Positions 33,528-41,471 of a DNA stretch of 64,000 bases are shown piece by piece. The DNA is taken from the NCBI GenBank assembly GCA_033856025.1, contig JAWVFQ010000040.1, positions 13,216 to 77,215 of the forward strand, read 5' to 3'. The notes beneath the pieces were generated by a model. That model saw nothing but the letters and a program-made list of their open reading frames with translations. It ran no database searches and was not told the origin of the DNA. The position numbers and the translations under genes are program-made. The DNA comes from AC-38 sp033856025 (lineage in GTDB: Bacteria > Actinomycetota > Thermoleophilia > Solirubrobacterales > Solirubrobacteraceae). The stretch's first letter is position 1. Each line of letters begins with the position of its first letter.

Positions 33528-33920
33528 ATGGGCCAGAACACAGACACGCTGCGCCAGGGCTACGAGGCCTTCGGGCGCGGCGACCTCGACGGCGCCAGCG
33601 AGAACTGGGCCGACGACATCCGCTGGGAGGGCTCCAACGCGGACATCCCCGGCGCCGGGGTCCACGAGGGCACAGACGCGGTGAAGGGCTCGCTGGTCGA
33701 GCTCGTCCAGGCCTTCGACAACTTCTCGGCCACGCCGGACGAGTTCATCGAGCAGGACGAGACCGTCGTCGTCCTCGGCCACACCGAGGCCACTCCCAAG
33801 GGCGGCGGCGAAGCCATCAAGGTGCCCTTCGTCCACGTGTGGCGCATGCGCGACGGCAAGGCCGAGCGCGTCCAGCTCCTCACCGACACCGCCGTCGTGG
33901 CGGACGCCCTGCGTCAGTAA
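33528..33920 (+). CDS. SnoaL/NTF2-like protein
   Basis: A 130-residue cone-shaped alpha+beta barrel protein: TLRQGYEAFGRGDLDGASEN, WADDIRWEGSN, GTDAVKGSL, FIEQDETVVVLGHTE, FVHVWRMRDGKAERVQL are the canonical SnoaL-like strands. Such proteins are small-molecule isomerases, hydrolases or binding proteins; residue pattern alone does not tell which. The ATG was chosen for its AGAGGGAG ribosome-binding site. Its stop overlaps that of the convergent PRC-barrel gene. Confidence 0.88.
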   Translation: MGQNTDTLRQGYEAFGRGDLDGASENWADDIRWEGSNADIPGAGVHEGTDAVKGSLVELVQAFDNFSATPDEFIEQDETVVVLGHTEATPKGGGEAIKVPFVHVWRMRDGKAERVQLLTDTAVVADALRQ

Positions 33921-34267
33921 TTGCCGCTGATGTAGTCCCAGGCGCGGCGGAGGCGGGCGCTGAGCGTCCCCTCCTCCGCGTCCGCCGGGTCCACGTGAAG
34001 CTCGCCTGGCCCGGGCTCGGGGTCGTGCAGCGCGTCCGCGCGGACCGACAGCACGACCCCGCGCTCGTACAGCGCCTCGATCTGGTCGGCGTCGGCGAAG
34101 CGCCACCCGCCCGGGCCGGCGCGCCCGTCGATCACGATCCCGTCGAAGATGTCGGCGTCCTCGGCGGCGAGCACGTGGTGCACCCGCCCGACCTCGGACC
34201 CCGTCGAGTCGTGGACCGGCACGCCCGTCTCCAGGACCAGGTAGGAGACGGGCGCGCCGAGGTCCAC
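33914..34267 (-). CDS. Small PRC-barrel-like protein
   Basis: A 117-residue protein. VPVHDSTGSEVGRVHHVLA, then DADIFDGIVIDGRAG, then FADADQIEALYERGVVLSV follows the PRC-barrel pattern (a beta-barrel first seen in RimM and photosynthetic reaction centres). The tail is charged and helical (LSARLRRAWDYISG). It starts at GTG 14 bases after the thiolase stop on the same strand. Function unknown. Confidence 0.75.
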   Translation of the reverse strand: MDLGAPVSYLVLETGVPVHDSTGSEVGRVHHVLAAEDADIFDGIVIDGRAGPGGWRFADADQIEALYERGVVLSVRADALHDPEPGPGELHVDPADAEEGTLSARLRRAWDYISGNY

Positions 34268-34281
34268 GAATCGAAGCCGGC

Positions 34282-35454
34282 CTAGACCCGCTGGATCAGC
34301 GTGCCGGTGCCCAGCCCGCCGCCGCAGCACATCGTCACGAGGCCGTACTCCTTGTCGGAGCGCTCGAGCTCGTGGAGCAGCGTCGTGATCAGCCGCGCGC
34401 CGGTGGAGCCGAGCGGGTGGCCCAGCGCCATCGCGCCGCCGTTGACGTTCACGCGGTCCATGTCCGGCCCCAGCTCGCGCTGCCAGGCCGCGACCACGGG
34501 GGCGAACGCCTCGTTGATCTCGATCAGGTCGATGTCGTCGATCTTCATCCCCGACCGCTCGAGGATCTTCCGGGTCGCCGGGATCGGGCCCGTGAGCATG
34601 ATCACCGGGTCCACGCCGACCGTGGTCTGGTCGACCACCCGCGCGCGGGGCTTGACGCCCAGCTCGTCGGCCTTCTCGCGCGTCATGAGCAGCACCGCCG
34701 CGGCGCCGTCGGAGACCTGCGAGGAGTTGCCGGCCGTGATCTTGCCGTCCTCCTTGAAGGCGGGCTTGAGCGCCGCCAGCTTCTCCAGCGACGTGTCGGG
34801 GCGGATGCCCTGGTCGGTCACGTAGGTGTCGCCGTTGACCTGGAACGGGACGGTCTCGCGCTCGAAGCGCCCCTCCTCGGTCGCCTTGGCCGCGCGCTGG
34901 TGGGAGCGCACGGCGAGCTCGTCGAGCTCGGACCGCGGGATCTCCCACTGGTCGGCGATCATCTCGGCGCTCAGGCCCTGCGGGATGAGGTTGTACTTCT
35001 CGAGCAGCTCGGGCGTGAACGCGGCGCCGAACTCGGACTGCGCCTTCATCCCGTCCGCGAAGGAGATGTGGCCCATGTGCTCGACCCCCGAGCCGATGGC
35101 CACGTCGTGGACGCCGGCGGCGACGAGCGCCGCGGCGAAGTTGACGGCCTGCTGGGCCGACCCGCACTGGCGGTCGATCGTGGTGGCGGGCGTCTCGATC
35201 GGCAGCCCGGCCTCGAGCCAGGCGTTGCGGCCGATGTTGAAGCCCTGCTCGCCGAACTGCTGGACGCAGCCGGTGACGACGTCCTCGACCTCGGCGGCCG
35301 GGATCCCGGCGCGCTCGATGACCTCGGAGTAGCACTTCGCGAGCAGGTTGCTCGGGTGCGTGTCCTTGTAGTAGCCCTTCTCCTCGTGCCCGCGGCCGAT
35401 GGGAGTCCGAACCGCCTCGACGATGACGACCTCCCGGCCCTGCTGAGTGCTCAT
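34282..35454 (-). CDS. Acetyl-CoA acetyltransferase (thiolase, FadA5-like)
   Basis: A 390-residue degradative thiolase. Nucleophile Cys97 in TTIDRQCGSAQQAV, the His of GGAMALGHPLGSTGAR (about 345), and the second Cys in VTMCCGGGLGTG (about 376). GVEHMGHISFADGM resembles the steroid side-chain thiolases FadA5/FadA6 of actinobacteria, but general beta-oxidation is equally possible. It cleaves 3-ketoacyl-CoA with CoA. Divergently arranged with a 3-hydroxyacyl-CoA dehydrogenase, the preceding step, across a palindromic operator-like site. Confidence 0.92.
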   Translation of the reverse strand: MSTQQGREVVIVEAVRTPIGRGHEEKGYYKDTHPSNLLAKCYSEVIERAGIPAAEVEDVVTGCVQQFGEQGFNIGRNAWLEAGLPIETPATTIDRQCGSAQQAVNFAAALVAAGVHDVAIGSGVEHMGHISFADGMKAQSEFGAAFTPELLEKYNLIPQGLSAEMIADQWEIPRSELDELAVRSHQRAAKATEEGRFERETVPFQVNGDTYVTDQGIRPDTSLEKLAALKPAFKEDGKITAGNSSQVSDGAAAVLLMTREKADELGVKPRARVVDQTTVGVDPVIMLTGPIPATRKILERSGMKIDDIDLIEINEAFAPVVAAWQRELGPDMDRVNVNGGAMALGHPLGSTGARLITTLLHELERSDKEYGLVTMCCGGGLGTGTLIQRV

Positions 35455-35502
35455 GGCGTGCGCTTTCCTCCGTTTAGGTGTCCCTACAAGCCTACTCTCC
35501 CC

Positions 35503-35520
35503 GTTGACTGGCCGGTCAAC
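35503..35520. promoter_or_regulatory. Operator-like palindrome between divergent beta-oxidation genes
   Basis: GTTGACTGGCCGGTCAAC is an 18-base inverted repeat with one mismatch (GTTGACTGG against GTTGACCGG). On the minus strand it contains TTGACC, a -35-like box for the thiolase gene. It lies 30 bases before the start of the 3-hydroxyacyl-CoA dehydrogenase. The size and symmetry suit a TetR-type repressor; no such gene is in the window. Confidence 0.5.
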
Positions 35521-35549
35521 CAGGGCCTTCCTCTAAGGTCCCGCGCGCC

Positions 35550-36338
35550 TTGGAGGAGCGACTGGGGATAGCCGGGAGCGGCACGATCGCCCGCGGGCTC
35601 GCGCAGACCGCGGCCGAGCACGGCGAGGTCGTGGTGTGGGCGCGCTCGGAGGAGTCGGCGGAGCGGGCGCGAGAGAAGCTTGCAGGCACGGGCGGAGCCC
35701 CGGAACCGGATGTCACGGTGGTCACCGACCTCGCCCACCTCGCGGCGGCGGCGCCGACGTTCGTCGTGGAGGCCATCGCCGAGGACGCGGCCGCGAAGAC
35801 GGCCCTGCTCCGCGACCTGCACGAGCGGCTCGGGCCCGACGCGATCCTGGCCACGACCACCTCCTCCCTCTCCGTCGAGGACCTGGCGAGCGCCTCCGGG
35901 CGCCCGGAGCGCTTCGCCGGCTTCCACGTCTTCAACCCGGTCCCCAAGATGGCGCTGGTCGAGCTCGCCTTCCCGCGAGCGGCGACGGAGGACACGCGCG
36001 CCCGCGCGCGCGCGGTCTGCGATGCGCTGGGCAAGACGGCCGTCGGGGTCCCCGATGTGGCCGGCTTCGTCGTCAACCGACTGCTCTTCCCCTACCTGTT
36101 CGGCGCGGTGCGCCTGCTGGAGGAGACGGGGATGGACCCGGCGGACGTCGACACCTGCATGAAGCTGGGCGCCGGGCATCCCCTCGGCCCCCTGGCGCTG
36201 CTGGACCTGGTCGGCCTCGACGTGGCCGTCGCGATCGGCGACTCGATCGGCTCGCCCGCGCCCGAGCGCGTCCGCGCGCTGGTCGCCGAGGGCGCCCTGG
36301 GTCGCAAGGCCGGCCGCGGCTTCCACACGTATTCCTGA
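35550..36338 (+). CDS. 3-hydroxyacyl-CoA dehydrogenase
   Basis: A 262-residue NAD-dependent dehydrogenase. The N-terminal Rossmann motif is GIAGSGTIARGLAQ (atypical T in place of the usual M), followed by EAIAEDAAAK. The catalytic histidine is in FHVFNPVPKMALVEL (His about 125). Asn of FVVNRLLFPYL (about 175) and a helical C-terminal dimer domain ending GRKAGRGFHTYS complete it. It oxidises 3-hydroxyacyl-CoA. TTG start is the only fitting one; a TAAGGT hexamer lies 10 bases upstream. Confidence 0.92.
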   Translation: MEERLGIAGSGTIARGLAQTAAEHGEVVVWARSEESAERAREKLAGTGGAPEPDVTVVTDLAHLAAAAPTFVVEAIAEDAAAKTALLRDLHERLGPDAILATTTSSLSVEDLASASGRPERFAGFHVFNPVPKMALVELAFPRAATEDTRARARAVCDALGKTAVGVPDVAGFVVNRLLFPYLFGAVRLLEETGMDPADVDTCMKLGAGHPLGPLALLDLVGLDVAVAIGDSIGSPAPERVRALVAEGALGRKAGRGFHTYS

Positions 36339-36346
36339 GGAAGCTT

Positions 36347-36397
36347 TTATGGCCGGTTGAGGCGCCGGGCGGACGATGCCGCTGCGACGTACCTCAT
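36347..36397 (-). CDS. Possible 16-codon small ORF with strong ribosome-binding site
   Basis: Leftward ATG at 36397 preceded by GGAGGAGGT at about six bases, then 16 codons (MRYVAAASSARRLNRP) and TAA. It lies beyond the bidirectional terminator-like hairpin, antisense to the 3' untranslated region of the dehydrogenase gene. There is no recognised family, and expression is unproven; the ideal ribosome-binding site is the only positive sign. Confidence 0.25.
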   Translation of the reverse strand: MRYVAAASSARRLNRP

Positions 36398-36420
36398 AGC
36401 CGCACCTCCTCCCATAACAA

Positions 36421-36457
36421 GACCGGCCCGCTCCCCCGCGGGCCGGTCTCGTTTCTA
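36421..36457. terminator. Bidirectional Rho-independent terminator
   Basis: GACCGGCCCGC (36421-36431), 6-base loop, GCGGGCCGGTC (36438-36448), followed by TCGTTTCT. The minus strand reads into TTGTTA. It lies between the convergent 3-hydroxyacyl-CoA dehydrogenase and CNNM/CorC genes and is the clearest intrinsic terminator in the window. The rest of the 230-base gap holds a short leftward frame with a Trp codon (from 36510) and the small ORF described separately. Confidence 0.75.
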
Positions 36458-36568
36458 CTAGGCGGTGGGCTGCCTCATCGAGTCCACCGTCTCTCCTCCT
36501 CAACCGCCATGGGCCCGGCAGTGGGCCCCAACGGCTGTGCGCTGGGAAACGTAGCGCCTTCGCGGCGC

Positions 36569-37870
36569 TCAGGCGACCGGCCCGCGCTCGCGCACGCGCA
36601 CGGCCTCGATGCGGTTCTCGCGCACGGACTCCACGCGGATGGAGTAGCCGTCCGCGCTCACGGTGTCCCCGCGGCGCGGCAGGCGGCCCAGCTTGTCGAA
36701 GACGTACCCGCCGATCGAGTTGTAGGCGTCGCTGTCGATCGGCAGCTCGACGCCGTAGTCGATGAGGTCGGTGACCGCCACGTGACCCCTGACGTACCAG
36801 TCGCCGTTGGGCAGCTTGCGCACGGCGCCGCCCGCCGGGTCGGTCTCGTCCTCGATCTCCCCGACGACCTCCTCGAGGATGTCCTCGACGGTCACGATCC
36901 CCGCGACGCGGCCGTACTCGTCGACCACCACGGCCATGCTCGCGCGCTGGCGTTGGAGGTCGGCCAGCAGGTCGTCCAGCGGCTTGGTCTCGGGGACGAT
37001 CGGCGCGTCCTTGACCAGCGGCTCCAGCGACGCGTCGGGACCGCGCTCGAGCAGCGTCCGGGCCATGGAGTTGATGTGGGCGATGCCCCGGACGCGGTCG
37101 GCGTTGTCGTCCTCCACGACGAGCAGGCGGGTGTGTCCCGTGTCGACGCAGCGGCGCACGCCCACCTGCACGGTCTCCGACGCGTCGATCGTCACGACCG
37201 CCGGGATCGGCGTCATGACCTGGCGGGCCTCCTGCTCGTGCAGGTGGAAGACGCCCGAGAGCATCACCGCCTCGCCGGCGTCGATCTTCCCGCCCTGGAG
37301 GGACTCCGCGATGATCAGCTTGAGCTCCTCGGGAGTCCCGCCCTCCTCCTCGGAGATCTGGTCCGGGTGCACGCCGAGCAGGCGCAGGATCCAGTTCGAC
37401 ACGCGATTGAGCAGCGCCACCGCCGGGCGGAAGGCCAGGCGGAAGGCGCGCAGCGGCCGCGAGATCCGGCGCGCCACGTCCTCGGCGTGCGTGATCGCGA
37501 AGATCTTGGGCACCTGCTCGCCGAACGTGATGTGCAGGGACGTCGTGATCACGTAGGCGATGATCAGCGCCAGCGCCACCGCGATGCCGTGGGAGATACC
37601 GCCGAAGGCCGGCTCGATCAGCTTGGCGACGGCGGGCTCGCCCAGGAAGCCGATGCCGATGGAGGCGAGCGTGATCCCCAGCTGGCACGCGGACAGCGCC
37701 TCGGAGATGTCCTCGATCTCGTGGACGGCGGCGGCCGCGCCGCTCTGGCCCTCCTCGGACATCGTCTCGAGCTTGGACCGGCGCGCGCGCACGAGGGCGA
37801 ACTCGGCCGCGACGAAGTACCCGTTCAGCAGGACGAGCAGCACGACGGCGAGGAGCAAGAGCGCCGTCAT
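36569..37870 (-). CDS. CNNM/CorC (HlyC-type) membrane transporter
   Basis: A 433-residue protein with an N-terminal DUF21/CNNM transmembrane domain (residues 1-180, three to four helices; NGYFVAAEFALVRARRSKLE, then ACQLGITLASIGIGFLGEP). Then come a CBS pair (about 210-335; MTPIPAVVTIDA, then MAVVVDEYGRVAGIVTVEDI) and a C-terminal CorC/HlyC transporter-associated domain (about 350-428). Relatives export Mg2+ or Co2+ or sense adenylates through the CBS pair; the old name hemolysin is not supported here. Confidence 0.92.
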   Translation of the reverse strand: MTALLLLAVVLLVLLNGYFVAAEFALVRARRSKLETMSEEGQSGAAAAVHEIEDISEALSACQLGITLASIGIGFLGEPAVAKLIEPAFGGISHGIAVALALIIAYVITTSLHITFGEQVPKIFAITHAEDVARRISRPLRAFRLAFRPAVALLNRVSNWILRLLGVHPDQISEEEGGTPEELKLIIAESLQGGKIDAGEAVMLSGVFHLHEQEARQVMTPIPAVVTIDASETVQVGVRRCVDTGHTRLLVVEDDNADRVRGIAHINSMARTLLERGPDASLEPLVKDAPIVPETKPLDDLLADLQRQRASMAVVVDEYGRVAGIVTVEDILEEVVGEIEDETDPAGGAVRKLPNGDWYVRGHVAVTDLIDYGVELPIDSDAYNSIGGYVFDKLGRLPRRGDTVSADGYSIRVESVRENRIEAVRVRERGPVA

Positions 37871-37942
37871 CGCGGAGCCCCGCTACTTCGGGGTAGGTCG
37901 TCGTCGTTCATCGAGGCGACGCGGGAAAGGTAGCAGCCGGTC

Positions 37943-39619
37943 CTACAGCCTCCGGCGCCCCCGGCGCCGGGGCGCGACGGGCGCGACGACGCGCTCCCCG
38001 ACGACCTCACGGGGCACCCCGGGGCGAAGCGCCGACGGCCGGGCCGGCAGCCCGAAGTCGCCCGCGCGGCGCACGAGCAGGTCGGCGCAGCGCTCGGACA
38101 CGGCGGCGATCGTCAGCGAAGGGTTCACGCCCAGGGACGTCGGGATGATCGAGGAGTCGATGCAATACAGGCCCTCGTACCCGAACACCGCCCCCGCGTG
38201 GTCCGTGACGCCCAGGGCGGGCGACTCGGCCATCCGGCAGCCGCCCAGCGGGTGCGACGCGTATGAGCCCTGGGTCTCGGTCAGCTTCATGAAGCGCCCC
38301 AGGCCGCGGCGCTCGGCGATCCGCCTCATCGCGTCGTTGGCCGCCTCGCGCACGCGGATCGACTGGTCCGACAGCGCGTAGTTGAACAGCCCGACCGCGA
38401 CCGGGCCCTCGTTCGGGCGCTCGGCCCCGCCCTTCGGCGGCACGGCGTAGAACTGGCCGTCGTGGGTGTCCTCGACCATGGCCAGCAGCTCGATGCGGTT
38501 GGACCACTGGGAGACCGCCTGCTTCTTCTGGAGCCCCCACCACGAGGGGTCGCCCTCCGGCGCGCGCCCGTCGTCGTAGAGGAAGTTGGTCAGGGCGGAC
38601 AGGAAGATCTCCTGGAGGTTGAAGCGGGTGCCGTCGAAGCGGTGGTCGCGCCGGCCCACCCAGAAGTCGTAGGTCATCGTGGTGATCGGCTTGCCCTTGT
38701 GGAAGTCGTCGTAGCCGGGGAGCCCCAGGACGTCCTTCACCTTCTTCTGGTCGTACTCGATCGCCGCGATGTGATCGCCGTTGACGCCGAGGTGGCGGCC
38801 GACCTGGTCCGACAGCCCCGGCAGGTCGTTCTTGGAGCGCATGAGGATCGGCGCGTTGCCCATCGCGCCGCTGGAGAGCACGAGGACCTTGCACTCGATC
38901 TCCACCGTGGCGCCGGCCGCGTCGAGCGCGCTGACGACGTAGCGCCACGGCCGCGCGCTGGACTGGCGCACGGACTGGACCTCGAAACCGGGGCGGATCT
39001 GGACGCCCATCCGCTCGGCGCTGGGCAGGTAGTTGGTGATGAGGGAGTTCTTGGCGCCGAAGACGCAGCCGGTGTGGCACCACTTGGCGTTGACGCAGCG
39101 CTTGGGGCTGATGGCCACGGGCACGCGGTCGCAGGTGTGTCCGGCGGCGGCCAGCGTGCGGGCCCACAGGCCGCCGGACTTCGAGACCTGGTCCCAGTCG
39201 GGACGGTTCACGCGCAGCCCGAACTCGACGCGGCCGTAGTAGGGGTCGAGGCTGCGTCGCGAGATCGGCGCCGGCCACATGCGGCGCTCGTCGCCGTCCC
39301 CGGGGCGGCGGTCGCGGCGCTCGAACGTCTCCCGCGGGGCGCGCAGCGAGGCGGCGAGGTAGAGGTTGGAGCCGCCGCCCACCGCCTGGGCGGTGACGAT
39401 CTGGGCGCCGTTGCCCTGGATCAGGTTGTAGACGTTGGACAGGTGGTCGATGTCCATGGACTGGCGGAAGTCGGTGTGCTTCATCCGCCGTCCGCGCTCC
39501 AGGACGACGACCTGGTTGGCGCTCGCGCCCGCGGCGCGGTAGAGCTCGGCCAGCCGGTACGCGGTGATCGCCCCGCCGAAGCCGGATCCCGCGATCACCA
39601 CGTCGACGCGTTCGGCCAT
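37943..39619 (-). CDS. GMC-family FAD-dependent oxidoreductase
   Basis: A 558-residue flavoprotein. FAD-binding DVVIAGSGFGGAITAYRL (residues 5-22), LERGRR, the flavin-contact AQAVGGGSNLYLAASLRAP, then LSSGAMGNAPILMRS. The C-terminal HPLGGCRMAESPALGVTD and SIIPTSLGVNPSLTIAA carry the active-site His/Asn-type residues of glucose-methanol-choline and cholesterol oxidase relatives. Cysteine pair C-x3-C in AKWCHTGCVFGAKN is notable. With the adjacent Tat-type small subunit it probably forms a membrane or exported dehydrogenase complex. The C-terminal tail is very basic. Confidence 0.9.
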   Translation of the reverse strand: MAERVDVVIAGSGFGGAITAYRLAELYRAAGASANQVVVLERGRRMKHTDFRQSMDIDHLSNVYNLIQGNGAQIVTAQAVGGGSNLYLAASLRAPRETFERRDRRPGDGDERRMWPAPISRRSLDPYYGRVEFGLRVNRPDWDQVSKSGGLWARTLAAAGHTCDRVPVAISPKRCVNAKWCHTGCVFGAKNSLITNYLPSAERMGVQIRPGFEVQSVRQSSARPWRYVVSALDAAGATVEIECKVLVLSSGAMGNAPILMRSKNDLPGLSDQVGRHLGVNGDHIAAIEYDQKKVKDVLGLPGYDDFHKGKPITTMTYDFWVGRRDHRFDGTRFNLQEIFLSALTNFLYDDGRAPEGDPSWWGLQKKQAVSQWSNRIELLAMVEDTHDGQFYAVPPKGGAERPNEGPVAVGLFNYALSDQSIRVREAANDAMRRIAERRGLGRFMKLTETQGSYASHPLGGCRMAESPALGVTDHAGAVFGYEGLYCIDSSIIPTSLGVNPSLTIAAVSERCADLLVRRAGDFGLPARPSALRPGVPREVVGERVVAPVAPRRRGRRRL

Positions 39620-40293
39620 CAGTCGAGGTATCCCAGGCGCGTGCGCTCGCGGCTCAGGCGCCTGTTGTAGGAGAAGTCGCGGTAGCCGCGCGGGGCGACT
39701 CCGGGCAGGCCCATCACGCGCAGGCCGCTCGCCTTGGCGGCGGTGGCGTTGGGGATGAGCGCGGCGGCGCAGAACGCGGTGAAGGGGACGGCGGCGGCCG
39801 CCTCCCAGACCACGCGCGCCGGGTTCTTGAAGTCCAGGCCCGCCACGCACACCGCGGTGCGCTTGTCGAAGGGGAGCGAGAGGAACGACCCGCCCTGGCC
39901 CAGCGCCCGCGACTCCAGGTCGGCCAGGAACGGGCCCTGCAGCGCGTCGAAGCCGATCTTGGGGTGGTGGTAGAGCGCCAGGACGTCGGCCTCCACCGCG
40001 CCGGGCTCGGGGTCCACGCCGGCGATGGCCTGGGGATGGACCTCGTTGCCCAGGTCCGTGCGCGTGACGATCCGGCCCGGGAGGATCGTGTCCGCGAAGG
40101 CCTGGAGAGTGGCGTCGGGCAGGGCCGGCTCCGCGGTTGCGGGGATCGTGTCTATGAGCGGCCGGGCCGAGGCGATCAGCGCCGCCAGCCCGAGCAGGCC
40201 TCCGCGCTTCAGCAGACCTCGACGCGAGATCTCCGCCAGCAGTCCGTCCGCGCCGGACGGGACCGCCGGCGGGAGGCCGTCGTCAGAGGGCAT
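39619..40293 (-). CDS. Tat-signal small subunit of GMC dehydrogenase (gluconate 2-dehydrogenase subunit 3-like)
   Basis: A 224-residue protein with an N-terminal twin-arginine-like motif SRRGLLKRGG followed by a hydrophobic stretch (LLGLAALIASARPLID). The rest is helical, with TLQAFADTILPGRI near 65, a pattern seen in gluconate 2-dehydrogenase subunit 3 and similar small partners of GMC enzymes. The folded complex would be exported by Tat together with the flavin subunit. Its stop shares one base with the GMC start. It overlaps the preceding PCD gene by 11 bases. Confidence 0.8.
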   Translation of the reverse strand: MPSDDGLPPAVPSGADGLLAEISRRGLLKRGGLLGLAALIASARPLIDTIPATAEPALPDATLQAFADTILPGRIVTRTDLGNEVHPQAIAGVDPEPGAVEADVLALYHHPKIGFDALQGPFLADLESRALGQGGSFLSLPFDKRTAVCVAGLDFKNPARVVWEAAAAVPFTAFCAAALIPNATAAKASGLRVMGLPGVAPRGYRDFSYNRRLSRERTRLGYLD

Positions 40294-40558
40294 CGACGCG
40301 GCGGGCCAGCTCGAAGTCGTTCTCCGTCAGGCCGCCCTCGGAGTGGGTGGAGACCGTGAGGCGGACGCGGTTCCAGCCGTGGAGCAGGATGTCCGGGTGG
40401 TGGTTGAGCTCCTCGGCCAGCGCCCCGACGCGGTTCACGAAGGCCAGCGCCTCCGCGAAATCGGCGAACTTGAGGTCGCGCCCGATGGCGTTCCCGTCGC
40501 GCTCCCACTCGGTCGCGGCGAGACGGTCGGCGATCTCGTCGTCCGGCAGCGTTGCCAT
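40283..40558 (-). CDS. Pterin-4a-carbinolamine dehydratase
   Basis: A 91-residue protein of the PCD/DCoH family: KFADFAEALAFVNRVGALAE, then NHHPDILLHGWNRVRLTV, where the HHPD and later His (STHSEGG) form the catalytic site, and LTENDFELARRVD. It dehydrates the hydroxy-tetrahydropterin produced by aromatic amino acid hydroxylases; none is in the window. ATG after GGGGAGGAAGGGT. First gene before the small subunit and GMC genes, overlapping them, with no obvious metabolic link. Confidence 0.93.
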   Translation of the reverse strand: MATLPDDEIADRLAATEWERDGNAIGRDLKFADFAEALAFVNRVGALAEELNHHPDILLHGWNRVRLTVSTHSEGGLTENDFELARRVDAL

Positions 40559-40571
40559 ACCCTTCCTCCCC

Positions 40572-41471
40572 GTGCGGATCGTGTCCCTCGTTCCCTCGGC
40601 CACCGAGACGCTGTTCGCGCTCGGCGCCGCCGACGAGGTTATCGCCGTGACGCACGAGTGCGACTGGCCGGCCGAGGCGCGGGCGCTGCCGAAGATCACC
40701 CGCGACGTGCTGCCGCCCGGCCGGTCCGCCGGTGAGATCGACGCCGCCGTGCGCGAGCGCACCTCGGCGGGACTGTCCATCTACGAGCTGGACACCGAGC
40801 GGCTGGTCTCGCTGGAGCCCGACCTGATCGTCACGCAGGCGCTGTGCTCCGTGTGCGCGGTGTCCCACGACGACGTGCTGGCGATCGCGCAGGAGCGCCT
40901 CCCGGGCGCGCGGGTGATGTCGCTGGACCCGCACACGGTGGGCGAGGTGCTCGACGACGTGCGCCGCATGGCCGACGTCATCGACCGCTGGAGCGAGGGC
41001 GAGGCGCTGCTCGAGGACGCCGCGATGCGCATCGACCGGGTCAAGCTGGCGGTCCGGGGCGCGCCGGCGCCGCGCGTCGCGGCCATCGAGTGGCTGGACC
41101 CGCCGTTCGCGGCGGGCCACTGGACGCCGCAGCTGGTGGAGTGGGCGGGCGGCGAGGACGTCCTCGGGTTCGCCGGGGAGCCGTCGTTCTCCACCGACTG
41201 GGACACCGTCGCCGCGGCTCAGCCCGACGTCGTCGTGGTGATGCCCTGCGGGTACGACGCACGGCGCGCGCACGAGGAGGCCGAGACGTTCCGCTCCGAC
41301 CTCGACCGCGTGGGCGCCGGCCAGGTCGTCGCGGTCGACGCGTCGTCGTACTTCTCGCGCCCCGGCCCGCGGATCGTCGACGGCCTGGAGCTCCTGGCCC
41401 ACCTGCTGCACCCCGAGCGCATCCCCGAGCCGCCCCCGGCCCTGGCCGAGCGGGCGCTCGAGCTGGCGTGA
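40572..41471 (+). CDS. BtuF-like periplasmic-binding-fold protein without signal peptide
   Basis: A 299-residue protein: RIVSLVPSATETLFALGA (1-19), then ITRDVLPPG, then LEPDLIVTQALCSVCAVSH and a second lobe (AIEWLDPPFAAGHWTPQLVE) form the two-lobed cobalamin/iron-siderophore-binding fold. It begins immediately with the first strand and has no signal peptide. Such cytoplasmic versions are annotated as cobalamin-binding proteins, but transport function is doubtful. GTG start only 13 bases from the divergent PCD start. A glycosyltransferase gene overlaps its stop. Confidence 0.85.
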   Translation: MRIVSLVPSATETLFALGAADEVIAVTHECDWPAEARALPKITRDVLPPGRSAGEIDAAVRERTSAGLSIYELDTERLVSLEPDLIVTQALCSVCAVSHDDVLAIAQERLPGARVMSLDPHTVGEVLDDVRRMADVIDRWSEGEALLEDAAMRIDRVKLAVRGAPAPRVAAIEWLDPPFAAGHWTPQLVEWAGGEDVLGFAGEPSFSTDWDTVAAAQPDVVVVMPCGYDARRAHEEAETFRSDLDRVGAGQVVAVDASSYFSRPGPRIVDGLELLAHLLHPERIPEPPPALAERALELA

